Shown here in pieces: positions 27,135-35,141 of a DNA stretch of 64,000 nt. A program made the translations under genes and the position numbers. The notes beneath the pieces are model-generated. The model did not search any database, had not been told where the DNA came from, and was given only the letters and a program-made list of their open reading frames with translations. Every line of letters begins with the position of its first letter. Within the stretch, counting starts at the first letter, position 1. This DNA is from UBA7803 sp034522075 (GTDB lineage Bacteria; Pseudomonadota; Gammaproteobacteria; Pseudomonadales; Azotimanducaceae). The stretch is from assembly GCA_034522075.1 (NCBI GenBank), contig JAXHLO010000011.1:1-64000 (forward strand), written 5' to 3'.

Positions 27135-27542
27135 ATGGCATTGAAAGCAAGCGATCTCTCGGTTGGCGATACCTACAGCGAGTGCCTGGTGGAGGATCTG
27201 AAGCGTACCCAGATCGTCCAGTACGCGGGCTCCTCAGGGGACTACAACCCCCTGCACACGGACGAAATCTTCACCACCAAGGTGGCCGGATATCCCACGG
27301 TGTTCGCCCACGGCATGCTCACCATGGGCATGACGGGCCGCATGCTCACCAACTATGTGGGCGACGGCCGGCTGACCAAGTTCGGTGTGCGCTTCACCAA
27401 CCAGGTATGGCCCGGCGACACCCTGAACTCCACGGCCACGGTGGAAGAGGTGGCGGACGGCATCGTCAAGCTCAAGGTGGATACCACCAATCAGGACGGT
27501 AAGACAGTGGTGTCCGGCTACGCGGAAGCGCGCGTGGACTGA
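27135..27542 (+). CDS. MaoC-family (R)-specific enoyl-CoA hydratase, catalytic partner (HadB-like)
   Basis: 135 residues. The hydratase-2 motif is complete: 'GSSGDYNPLHTDE' with catalytic D36 and H41, then 'FAHGMLTMGMTGRML'. The enzyme hydrates trans-2-enoyl thioesters to the (R)-3-hydroxy form. With the preceding HadA-like gene it probably makes a two-subunit enzyme; two MaoC genes in tandem with an enoyl-CoA hydratase upstream suggest fatty-acid or steroid-side-chain type metabolism. GGAGGGGAAAG precedes the ATG. Confidence 0.88.
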   Translation: MALKASDLSVGDTYSECLVEDLKRTQIVQYAGSSGDYNPLHTDEIFTTKVAGYPTVFAHGMLTMGMTGRMLTNYVGDGRLTKFGVRFTNQVWPGDTLNSTATVEEVADGIVKLKVDTTNQDGKTVVSGYAEARVD

Positions 27543-27546
27543 CCGC

Positions 27547-28262
27547 CTACCAGCGCTCCTGCGAAGTCCGCACATCCAGCTCGAAGGTCCACGCTCTGGG
27601 CGGCTGGCGGTACAGATAGACGTAGCCGTCGACGATGCCGTCCAGGTCGATCAGGCCGTCTTCGCCGAGCTTCTCGGCATACTCCGGCAGGCCGTGTCGG
27701 ATCTTGTCGCCGCCGATGGCGCCGTCGATGACCACGTGGCCCACGTGAACACCGTCGGCGGCATATTCTTTGGCCATGGCCTGGGCCAGGGTGCGCAATG
27801 CCGCTTTGGCGGCATTGAAGGCGCCGAAGTTGGCGCGGCCGCGCAGTGACGCGCTGGCCCCCGTGAACAGCAGGACACCGCTGCCCCGCGGCTGCATGCG
27901 CCGCACGGCCTCGCGGCCGAATAGAAAGCCGCCGTAGCAGCCGACGCGCCAGGCTTTCTCGAAGTAGGCGGCTTCCATGTCGGCGATCCGCCCCGGCATG
28001 TTGTTGCCGGCGTTGTAGATGGCCAGATCCAGACCGTCGCCGGCCACGTCGAAGAGCTGGCGTACGTCTTCCTCGCGGGTAGCATCGGCCACCACCGACG
28101 TGGCCGTGCCGCCGTCGTCGCGGATCAGTTTGACCAGGGCCTCGAGCTGATCGCCGGTCCGGCCGGCGACGATGACGTGCAGGCCCTCGGCGGCAAAGCG
28201 CACGGCGAGCCGTGCCCGAGACCCTCCACCGGGCCGACCCCGATGATGATGGCTTTCTTCAC
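27547..28262 (-). CDS. SDR-family protein lacking the catalytic tyrosine (frameshift near the start)
   Basis: Short-chain dehydrogenase fold of about 238 residues. The N-terminus 'VKKAIIIGVGPVEGLG' (start GTG 28262) carries the cofactor glycines. One missing base near 28215 separates it from 'RLAVRFAAEGLHVIVAGRT', the frame that continues to the stop. 'YNAGNN' is present. In the active site, Ser of 'LFTGASASL' is kept but the Y-x3-K motif reads F-N-A-A-K ('GAFNAAKAALR'), so the usual proton-donor Tyr is Phe. A subgroup of SDRs has this change; activity may be altered. The gene converges on the MaoC operon with a 4-base gap. Confidence 0.78.
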
Positions 28263-28311
28263 CTGCGCTCTCCTGCTGTGTCCGCTGCTGCGCCGTCAGT
28301 GTACCCGAGGC

Positions 28312-29256
28312 CTAGGCTACGCGATGCAGCAGCGGCTGTGCGGCGGCCAGGCGCCGGCAGTTCTCCACCGCCACGGCCAGGCTGCGGGCGAGCGTCTCGC
28401 CGGTGAGCCAGGCAACGTGGGGTGACAGCACGACATCACGGCGCTGCAACAGCGGATGATCGGGGGGCAGGGGCTCGGTGGCGAACACGTCCAACCCGGC
28501 ACCGCTGAGGCGGCCGGATTCGAGCGCCTCGAGCAAGGCGTCTTCATCCACCAGGCCGCCGCGGGCCGTATTGATCAATACGGCGCCGGGCTTCATGGCC
28601 GCGAAACGTGGCCTGTCCAGCAGCCGCTCGGTCTCGTCCGTGAGCGGCACATGCAGCGACACAATATCGGCTTCCTGCACGAGCTGGTCCAGCGAGCGAT
28701 ACTCGGCCAGCGGCGAGTGCTTGTCGCTGCGTGCCGTATAGAGCACCCGGGCATTCAGGGCAGCGAGCACGGGCGCCAGCCGCGCAGGCACGCCACCATA
28801 CCCCACCAGGCCAACGGTCCGTCCGCCCAGTTCGCCGAGGCCGTCCAGGCGTTCGCCCGGCCAGGACCAGCCCCGGCCGTCCCGCACGTCGCGGTCGAAA
28901 TCGGGCACCCGGCGCAACACCGCCAGCATCAGCGCCAGCGTCTGCTCTGCCACGGCCTGGCTGTTGCTGCCGGGCATGTTGCACACGGCCACGCCGCGCT
29001 CGCCGGCCATAGCCAGGTCGATGGTGTTCACACCGACGCCGATCTTCTGCACCAGCTTGAGCCGCGGTGCGGCCTGCAGCACGCGGGCATCCACCGGCCG
29101 CAGGCAGTGCCAGAGCACGTCTGCGTCTTCCAGTAGTTCGAACAGGGTGTCGTCGTCGTCTTCCGGGCAGGCGTTCACCTGCAGCCCCTGTTCCGCCAGC
29201 GCTTCGAACCGCCGCTGCAGTCCCGGTGCCGTTGTGTAGTTCCAGATGACTTTCAT
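28312..29256 (-). CDS. D-2-hydroxyacid dehydrogenase
   Basis: 314 residues from ATG 29256. NAD-binding loop 'GLVGYGGVPARL'; catalytic Arg in 'NTARGGLVDEDALLEAL', Glu in 'LDVFATEPLPPDHPLL' and His in 'LSPHVAWLTGE'. Members reduce 2-keto acids or oxidise D-2-hydroxy acids such as glycerate or phosphoglycerate; the substrate is not evident. It is the last gene of a minus-strand set (esterase, YciI-like, this gene) with short gaps of 34 and 13 bases. Confidence 0.88.
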   Translation of the reverse strand: MKVIWNYTTAPGLQRRFEALAEQGLQVNACPEDDDDTLFELLEDADVLWHCLRPVDARVLQAAPRLKLVQKIGVGVNTIDLAMAGERGVAVCNMPGSNSQAVAEQTLALMLAVLRRVPDFDRDVRDGRGWSWPGERLDGLGELGGRTVGLVGYGGVPARLAPVLAALNARVLYTARSDKHSPLAEYRSLDQLVQEADIVSLHVPLTDETERLLDRPRFAAMKPGAVLINTARGGLVDEDALLEALESGRLSGAGLDVFATEPLPPDHPLLQRRDVVLSPHVAWLTGETLARSLAVAVENCRRLAAAQPLLHRVA

Positions 29257-29269
29257 CGAGGCGAGGGCT

Positions 29270-29554
29270 TCAGGCTCTGGGTACGACCTGGCGGAATGGA
29301 AACAGGGACACCGTGCCCCACAGATCGGCCTGGGTATAGGGGTCGGCATCGTGGAAGGCGCGCACCTCGTCCGCGCTGACCGCCTCGATGATGAACAGGG
29401 AGCCGGCCATGTGCTCGCCGTCGTCACTGAGCAGCGGCCCGGCGAGCTTGATCCGCTCGCCGTGGTGGGCCACATAGGCCAGATGCGCGTCGCGGGTGGC
29501 CAGCCGAACCGACTGGCTGTCGGGTTTGTCCTGGCAGAGAAGTACATAGAGCAT
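29270..29554 (-). CDS. YciI-family protein
   Basis: 94 residues beginning 'MLYVLLCQDKPDS'. The dimeric alpha-beta barrel fold is recognisable from 'HLAYVAHHGERIKLAGPLL' and 'GSLFIIEAVSADEVRAFHDADPY', the latter carrying the conserved Asp-Pro-Tyr. In some YciI proteins a His-Asp pair supports dehalogenase-like or lyase chemistry, but most have no known reaction. Located between the esterase and dehydrogenase genes on the same strand. Confidence 0.85.
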   Translation of the reverse strand: MLYVLLCQDKPDSQSVRLATRDAHLAYVAHHGERIKLAGPLLSDDGEHMAGSLFIIEAVSADEVRAFHDADPYTQADLWGTVSLFPFRQVVPRA

Positions 29555-29588
29555 GGCTGGGTCCTTAATGTGGTTTCTCGCTGCGGCG

Positions 29589-30515
29589 TCAGTCGTCCAG
29601 CGCCTGGCGCAGGCGGCCGCAGGCGTGGCGGAATCCGCCGCCGCTGGATTCGAACAGATGAGCGGTGGCGAAGAAGTCGTGCACCAGGCCGTCGTAACGC
29701 CTGGCTTCGGCGTCCACGCCCGCTGCTTGCAGGGCTGCGGCGTAGGCTTCGCCCTCGTCGCGCAGGGGGTCGAACTCGGCGGTAACCACCAGCGCCGGGG
29801 GCAGGTTCGCCAGATCGCCGGCCCGCAGCGGCGAGGCATCCGGATGGCGCCGCGCTTCCGTCTCGGGACAGTAGTGGTCCCAGAACCAGTGCATGGTGTC
29901 GAGTTCGAGCAGGTAACCCTGGCCGTTTTCCCCGTAGGACGGCCGGTCGAAGTCGCAGTCCACCACCGGATATGCCAGCAGCTGAAAGGCGATGTCGGGC
30001 CCGCCCTGGTCCCGCGCCCGCAGGCAGACCACGGCGGCCAGGTTGCCGCCGGAGCTTTCACCCCCCACCGCCAGGCGGCCATTGCCGTTTACGGCGCCCA
30101 TGTGGTCGGCTACCCAGGCCGTGGCGGCACAGGCATCTTCCACCGCCGCCGGAAACGCGTGCTCCGGTGCCAGCCGGTAATCTACCGACACGACCACGCA
30201 TTCGGCCTCGCGGCAGATGCCGCGGCAGACGGCATCGGCGGTATCCAGGTCACCGATGACCCAGCCGCCGCCGTGAAAGTTGACGTAGACCGGGAACGGG
30301 CCGCTGCCAAGCGGTGTGTAGACGCGCACCGGGATGTCGCCGGCGGGCCCCGGCAGCGTAGTGTCCTCAACCCGGCCCACGGCCAGATCCGGCTCTGCCG
30401 GCCGCATCAGCCGGTACATTTCCCGGGCTTCCGCCGGCGCCAGATCGCTGATGGCGGGGCCTTCGGCGGCCCGCAGTTCGGCCAGCATGGCCTCGTATTC
30501 CGGAACTAGCGGCAT
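29589..30515 (-). CDS. Hormone-sensitive-lipase-family esterase
   Basis: 308 residues from ATG 30515, with GGAGGG close upstream. The HSL oxyanion motif is 'NFHGGGWVIGD'; the nucleophile elbow reads 'GGESSGGNLAA' (usually GDSAGG); the acid is in 'EFDPLRDEG' and the His in 'GLVHDFFATAHL'. The triad is therefore complete. No signal peptide, so a cytoplasmic carboxylesterase for short acyl or ring esters is likely. It heads the operon with YciI-like and D-2-hydroxyacid dehydrogenase genes. Confidence 0.9.
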   Translation of the reverse strand: MPLVPEYEAMLAELRAAEGPAISDLAPAEAREMYRLMRPAEPDLAVGRVEDTTLPGPAGDIPVRVYTPLGSGPFPVYVNFHGGGWVIGDLDTADAVCRGICREAECVVVSVDYRLAPEHAFPAAVEDACAATAWVADHMGAVNGNGRLAVGGESSGGNLAAVVCLRARDQGGPDIAFQLLAYPVVDCDFDRPSYGENGQGYLLELDTMHWFWDHYCPETEARRHPDASPLRAGDLANLPPALVVTAEFDPLRDEGEAYAAALQAAGVDAEARRYDGLVHDFFATAHLFESSGGGFRHACGRLRQALDD

Positions 30516-30660
30516 AGTGCCCTCCCTGCGCTGCATGTCTGTAGCATATCGGTGTTCCAAGGTAAGATGTGCGCCCTTCAGATTAACCCCAATCCGATAC
30601 CCCGCGCGAGGGGCGCCGGCAAAGGGGTAGGATCATTCAGACCACCTTTGGAGTGATGGC

Positions 30661-31257
30661 ATGAATCAGCACAACGGCGCAGAAAACGCGGGCCACGAGG
30701 ACGTAGCCAGGCAGTTTCAGTTCGTCGAGCGCAGCCTCTTCGAGCGGCGTACGCTCACCCTGTTCGGCGAGATCGATATGGATGTGGCCCGGCGCACGGC
30801 CGAGAAGCTGCTGGCGCTGGCCTACGTGTCGGATGACCCCATCACCCTCTATGTCGGCTCGCCCGGCGGTCATGTGGAGTCCGGTGATACGATTTTCGAC
30901 CTGATCCAGTTCGTCAAACCGGTCGTTCGCGTCGTGGGCACCGGCTGGGTGGGCAGCATCGCCACCCATATCTATCTGGCGGCGGAGCGGGACAATCGCT
31001 ACTGCCTGCCCAATACCCGGTTTCTCATCCATCAACCGGCCGGCGGTTTCGGCGGCACGGCCAGCGATGTGGAGATTCACGCCCGGGAAATCGTCAAGAC
31101 CCGCGAGCGCATGAACCGCATCATTGCCGAGCGCACGGGGCAACCCATCGAACGCATCGCCCGCGACACGGACCGGGATTACTGGATGGATCCGCAGGAA
31201 TCCGTGGAATACGGAATCGTCGGCCGGGTCATCCACAGCATGGATGAACTGCCGTAA
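30661..31257 (+). CDS. ClpP-like serine peptidase (non-canonical paralogue)
   Basis: 198 residues. The triad is placed as in ClpP: S99 in 'GTGWVGSIATHIYLAA', H124 in 'RFLIHQPAGG' and D171 (or D173) in 'DTDRDYWMDPQESVEYG'. The Gly-rich loop 'YVGSPGGHV' is present. It differs from housekeeping ClpP in the N-terminus (no axial-loop ERxxYDIYS motif; instead 'VERSLFERRTLTLFGEID') and in the nucleophile context (GWVGS instead of QAASM). No ClpX or ClpA gene is adjacent. It may form mixed rings with ClpP or act without an unfoldase. Confidence 0.85.
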   Translation: MNQHNGAENAGHEDVARQFQFVERSLFERRTLTLFGEIDMDVARRTAEKLLALAYVSDDPITLYVGSPGGHVESGDTIFDLIQFVKPVVRVVGTGWVGSIATHIYLAAERDNRYCLPNTRFLIHQPAGGFGGTASDVEIHAREIVKTRERMNRIIAERTGQPIERIARDTDRDYWMDPQESVEYGIVGRVIHSMDELP

Positions 31258-31278
31258 GCGACCCTGCCGTAAGCATCG

Positions 31279-32349
31279 ATGAAACCTTCGCTCACCATCA
31301 TTGGCGGCGGCATCGCCGGGCTCTCCTGTGCCGCCCGGGCGACAGCCGACTGCGACGTTACCGTCCTGGAGGCGGAGATGCAGCCCGGCTATCACAGCTC
31401 CGGGCGCTCGGCGGCGGTGTACATCGAGGCGTTCATGAACGAGACCGTGCATGCGCTGTCGCTGGAGAGCTCCGACTATTTCCGCGCCCACGGGGCCAAG
31501 CCGGTGGGCGACGTTACCATCAGCGATGCCGAGCACAGCGCCGAGCTGGATGAGTTTCTGACAACCTGGCAGCCCCTGTGCCCGGATCTCCGGGAAGCGG
31601 ATCCCGCGGAGATTCTGGCGCAGGTACCCATCCTGCGCCCGGAAAAAGTGCAGCGGGCGGTCATCGACCCGAACGCCTTGTCCCTGGATGCCCATGGGCT
31701 TCTCGATGGCTTCCGCCGCGAGCTGACCGAGGCCGGCGGGCGGATCATCAACAATGCCCGGGTGGACCGCATCGAGCGCGGCCCCGCGGGCTGGACCATC
31801 GGCTTCGGCAATGACTCGGTCAGCGCCGACGTGATCGTCAACGCCGCCGGCGCCTGGGGTGATGAGCTGGCGGTCCTGGCCGGTGTGGCGCCCCTGGGTC
31901 TGCAGCCTCTGCGCCGGACCGCCCTGCTCATCGATCTCGAGCGCGATGTGGCCGCATGGCCGCTGATTCACCGGGTGGAGGGCGGCCTGTATTTCAAGCC
32001 AGAGGCCGGCGTGCTGCTGGTTTCTCTGGCCGACGAAAACCCCAGCCCGCCCTGCGATGCCCAACCCGAAGAACTGGATGTGGCCATGATCGTGGAACGG
32101 TTTCAGGAGCTGACCAGTGTTGAAGTCCGGCGGCTGAACCAGACCTGGGCGGGATTGCGCACGTTTCTCCCCGACCGCCTGCCGGCGGTGGGCTATGACC
32201 CGGCCGTGCCCGACTTTTTCTGGCTGGTGGGGCAGGGCGGTTCCGGTATGCAGACGGCACCGGCTCTGGGGCGGGTGGCGGCCGATCTGCTGGCAGGCCG
32301 CTCCAGCCGCTTCGCCGACGTGCTGTCGCCGGCGCGCGCCTTCGATTAA
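31279..32349 (+). CDS. FAD-dependent amino-acid oxidase-like protein (DAO family)
   Basis: 356 residues. The dinucleotide fold starts at once, 'TIIGGGIAGLSCAARA', and the FAD-binding C-terminus reads 'GQGGSGMQTAPALGRVAADL'. Between them are the DAO-family substrate domain and 'VIVNAAGAWGDELA'. Such enzymes oxidise amines or amino acids (glycine, sarcosine, D-amino acids) to imines. Starts 21 bases after the ClpP-like gene and overlaps the convergent ChaC-like gene by 4 bases. Confidence 0.85.
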   Translation: MKPSLTIIGGGIAGLSCAARATADCDVTVLEAEMQPGYHSSGRSAAVYIEAFMNETVHALSLESSDYFRAHGAKPVGDVTISDAEHSAELDEFLTTWQPLCPDLREADPAEILAQVPILRPEKVQRAVIDPNALSLDAHGLLDGFRRELTEAGGRIINNARVDRIERGPAGWTIGFGNDSVSADVIVNAAGAWGDELAVLAGVAPLGLQPLRRTALLIDLERDVAAWPLIHRVEGGLYFKPEAGVLLVSLADENPSPPCDAQPEELDVAMIVERFQELTSVEVRRLNQTWAGLRTFLPDRLPAVGYDPAVPDFFWLVGQGGSGMQTAPALGRVAADLLAGRSSRFADVLSPARAFD

Positions 32350-32885
32350 GGATCGAGCTCCGCACTCGCGGCTTCGGCGAGCTCGAAAACGTGCGGATCG
32401 TCGGCGTTCATGGCGCGCAGCGCCGCCGCCAGTTCCAGCAGATAGTCCAGGTTGGCACCGCTCGGCCCGTGACTGCTGACAATCTGGCGCACCATGTCCG
32501 GCAGCGGTGCCGGCCCCAGGTAAGCGTGATTGTCCGTGGCGGCGATGTACACCACCGCGGCAATGACCGGGTCGCCGATACCGGGGTCCAGGCTCTGCAG
32601 GTCGACCTCGCGGCGCACGTAGCCGTTCTTCTCGCGATGGTCCAGCGTCTCGAAAATGCGGCTGACGACGTCCTGCTCCACTCGATAGGCCATGCCGTCG
32701 CAATAGCCGTCCGGGGTTTCCACGAGCGTTACCACCCGCCCGGGCTGGTCCGGTACGCCGCGGTGGTCATGTGAGCCCTGCCAGAAGCGTCGCTGCCAGC
32801 CGTGCAGGCGTGCCCGGCGGCTCTCGAGATACTCGAAGCCCGGCCGCCAGATGAGCGAGCCGTAGCCGAAGATCCATAGACTCAT
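32346..32885 (-). CDS. ChaC-like gamma-glutamylcyclotransferase
   Basis: 179 residues. N-terminal 'WIFGYGSLIWRPGFEY' is the ChaC signature, 'FWQGSHDHRGVPDQPGRVVTL' follows, and the catalytic Glu lies in 'ETLDHREKNGYVRREV'. ChaC enzymes cleave glutathione's gamma-glutamyl bond, releasing 5-oxoproline and Cys-Gly. The start is only 4 bases after the M20 peptidase stop, so the two are co-transcribed, suggesting joint breakdown of gamma-glutamyl or peptide compounds. Confidence 0.9.
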   Translation of the reverse strand: MSLWIFGYGSLIWRPGFEYLESRRARLHGWQRRFWQGSHDHRGVPDQPGRVVTLVETPDGYCDGMAYRVEQDVVSRIFETLDHREKNGYVRREVDLQSLDPGIGDPVIAAVVYIAATDNHAYLGPAPLPDMVRQIVSSHGPSGANLDYLLELAAALRAMNADDPHVFELAEAASAELDP

Positions 32886-32889
32886 GTGG

Positions 32890-34071
32890 TCACGCCAGGC
32901 CGCGGGACACGGCGAATGCCTTGCGGGTTTCCTCGCGCAGCGCCGGGTCGAGCAGAAACTCGGCGGCGGTGAGGGCCAGGGCTTTGGCGCCGTCGAGGGC
33001 CGCGGCATCGCCCAGGTCTGACCCGGACCACTTGGCGAACTCCGGATTGTGGATCACCACATTGGGCGGGGCGCAGGCGAGCATGGGGTGAATGGACGGC
33101 ACCCGGTGACTGACGTTGCCCATATCGGTGCTGCCGGCGCCGCCGAGAGCCTCGGGATTGAGGAACTCGCGCCCCAGCGCCTCGCCGTGACGCTGGAAAG
33201 TCTGCGCCAGCGGGGCGTTGGTGTTCAGATCCAGATAGTCCACATTGGCCCAGTTCACTTCCACCTCGCACCCGCTGCCGCGCGCACCGGCTTCGAAGCA
33301 GGCCTGCACGCGGGGTTTCAGCGCCGCCAGATCGCGTTCATTGGCGGCACGCACGTAAAATTCTCCCGCCGCCCGTTCCGGGACGATGTTCGGCGCCTGT
33401 CCGCCGTCGGTGACGATGCCATGGATACGCTCTTTGTCACGGATGTGCTGGCGCAGATTGGAGATAGCCTGGTAGGCGAGCAGCAGACCGTCCAGGGCGT
33501 TGAGGCCGCGGTGGGGCATGGCGGACGCATGGGCCGAACGGCCGTGATAGACGACGCCGACTTCGGCGACGCAGATACACGGCATGGCGGTCAGGTTGAC
33601 GCCGGCCGGATGGATCATCAGGGCCGCATCGACACCGTCGAAAGCGCCGGCCCGGGCCATCAGCTCCTTGCCGCCGCCGCGCTCCTCGGCCGGTGTGCCC
33701 AGCAGGCGGATGCGCCCCGGCAGGCTGTGCTGCACGGCGGCAAGGCCCAGCGCCGCGCCCAGAGCTGCCGTTGCGATCAGGTTGTGACCGCAGGCATGGC
33801 CGATGCCCGGCAGGGCGTCGTATTCGGCCAGCAGAGCCACCGTGGGACCATCGCCGTTCTGAAATGCGGCCTCGAAAGCGGTCTCGAGAGTGAACACGCC
33901 CGGTTGCACGCCGAGTCCGAAGCGGTCGGCCGTAGCGCACAGCAGCTCGCAGGCGAAGTGTTCCTGGAAGGCCAGCTCCGGGCGGCCGTGGATGGCATGG
34001 GAGACTTCCAGCAGATCGCCGCTCACGGCGTCGATGCGTTCCACAATGGCCTGGCGAACTGCAGCGTCCAT
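32890..34071 (-). CDS. M20-family metallo-amidohydrolase (AbgB-like)
   Basis: 393 residues. Metal ligands and catalytic residues fit the M20D group: 'HACGHNLIATAALGAA' (His and the following Asp-type ligand), 'TPAEERGGGKELMARAGAF' with the catalytic Glu pair, and 'HGRSAHASAMPHRGLNALD' for the lid domain. Family members hydrolyse N-acyl amino acids or p-aminobenzoyl-glutamate. It heads a two-gene operon with the ChaC-like gene. No signal peptide. Confidence 0.85.
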   Translation of the reverse strand: MDAAVRQAIVERIDAVSGDLLEVSHAIHGRPELAFQEHFACELLCATADRFGLGVQPGVFTLETAFEAAFQNGDGPTVALLAEYDALPGIGHACGHNLIATAALGAALGLAAVQHSLPGRIRLLGTPAEERGGGKELMARAGAFDGVDAALMIHPAGVNLTAMPCICVAEVGVVYHGRSAHASAMPHRGLNALDGLLLAYQAISNLRQHIRDKERIHGIVTDGGQAPNIVPERAAGEFYVRAANERDLAALKPRVQACFEAGARGSGCEVEVNWANVDYLDLNTNAPLAQTFQRHGEALGREFLNPEALGGAGSTDMGNVSHRVPSIHPMLACAPPNVVIHNPEFAKWSGSDLGDAAALDGAKALALTAAEFLLDPALREETRKAFAVSRGLA

Positions 34072-34088
34072 GGCTTGATCCTTGCAGC

Positions 34089-34118
34089 TTGATACTTGCG
34101 TATAGAGAAGCCCATTAT
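34089..34118 (+). promoter_or_regulatory. Possible promoter of the crotonase gene
   Basis: TTGATA (34089-34094) and CATTAT (34113-34118) with an 18-base spacer fit a sigma-70 promoter about 30 bases upstream of the ATG at 34148. The site is in the 76-base gap between divergent genes. Support is sequence resemblance only. Confidence 0.35.
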
Positions 34119-34147
34119 GCAGAAAATCCGGGGAGCGGAGGGATGCT

Positions 34148-34984
34148 ATGGCTTACCAATACAATCTGTTGAAGGTGGACGTGCAGGGCCGCGTGGCCAC
34201 CGTGACGGTGGAGAACCCGCCCATCAATCTCATTACCATGGATCTATTCACCGAGCTGTCGGCGCTGTCCCTTGAGCTCGAGGCAGACCCGGCTCTCACC
34301 GTGGTAGTGCTGCGCAGTGCCGACCCGGATTTTTTCCTTGCCCATTTCGACGTGGAAACTCTGCTGGCGCTGGCCGACGCGGATGCCGCCGCGCCGCCGG
34401 CCGAGCAGAACGAGTACCACGCCATGTGTGAGCGATTCCGGACCATGAACAAGGTCACCATCGCCTGCATCGAAGGGCGCGTGGGCGGCGGCGGCAGCGA
34501 GCTGGCGGCCAGTTTCGACATGCGCTTCGGCGTGCGCGGCCGGACCATCGTCAATCAGATGGAGGTACCGCTGGGCATCCTGCCGGGCGGCACCGGAACG
34601 CAACGCCTGCCCCGCCTGGTGGGGCGCGCACGGGCGCTGGAGATCATCCTCGGCGCCAACGATCTGGATGCGGAAACCGCTGAGCGTTGGGGATATCTGA
34701 ACCGGGTGTTCGAGGCCGACGCCATCGGACCGTTCGTGGATGCCCTGGCACAGCGCATTGCGTCGTTTCCCGCGGAAGCCGTACGTCTGGCCAAGGCGTC
34801 GGTGGATCATGCCGAGTCGCCGCTGGCGGAGGGATTGCCGGCCGAGTCACGGCTGTTCCAGGAGCTGCTGCACAGCGACGCCGCCAGGGCCAACATGCAG
34901 CGCTTCCTGGAGGTGGGCGGACAGACCCGGGACGGCGAACTGCGGGTGGCGGAACTGAGCGGCGAGCTGGGAGAAAGACACTAG
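34148..34984 (+). CDS. Enoyl-CoA hydratase/isomerase-like protein
   Basis: 278 residues of the crotonase superfamily. Oxyanion-hole segments 'FFLAHFDVETLL' and 'RVGGGGSELAASFD' are present. The first catalytic Glu ('SELAAS') and the second ('NQMEVPLGILPGG') are kept, although the insertion after the first oxyanion segment is longer than in hydratases. GGAGGG lies before the ATG. The exact acyl substrate is unknown. It is followed by a REP-type palindromic repeat. Confidence 0.8.
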   Translation: MAYQYNLLKVDVQGRVATVTVENPPINLITMDLFTELSALSLELEADPALTVVVLRSADPDFFLAHFDVETLLALADADAAAPPAEQNEYHAMCERFRTMNKVTIACIEGRVGGGGSELAASFDMRFGVRGRTIVNQMEVPLGILPGGTGTQRLPRLVGRARALEIILGANDLDAETAERWGYLNRVFEADAIGPFVDALAQRIASFPAEAVRLAKASVDHAESPLAEGLPAESRLFQELLHSDAARANMQRFLEVGGQTRDGELRVAELSGELGERH

Positions 34985-34993
34985 CTACAGGTT

Positions 34994-35107
34994 GTGGGAG
35001 CGATCTCCAGATCGCGATAGGGAGGCGCGATAGGGAGATCGCGATAGGGAATCGCGATCTGGAGACTCGCTCGCGTCAGCGAGCTTCGCTCGCCGATCGC
35101 TCCACAG
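34994..35107. repeat. REP/BIME-type palindromic repeat
   Basis: The 157-base gap between two tail-to-tail genes holds GTGGGAGCGATC at one end and GATCGCTCCAC at the other, nearly inverted copies. Between them are two facing palindromes (GCGATCTCCAGATCGC and its relative ATCGCGATCTGGAG), three direct copies of the short unit GCGATAGGGA, and a separate hairpin around GCGAGCTTCGCTCGC. The outer GTGGGAGCG word is the head of Pseudomonas-type REP sequences, which are mobilised by RAYT transposases. No RAYT gene and no second copy were seen in the window. Confidence 0.75.
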
Positions 35108-35141
35108 TCACCGCTTCCAGTCACGCCCGCCACCGGCGGTG

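Noticed and set aside
30637..32703. A 688-codon open frame on the minus strand opposite the ClpP-like and DAO-like genes
   Set aside because: Opposite two well-supported enzymes; its product is His/Gln/Gly-rich without recognisable domains, a common artefact of high-GC codon bias.
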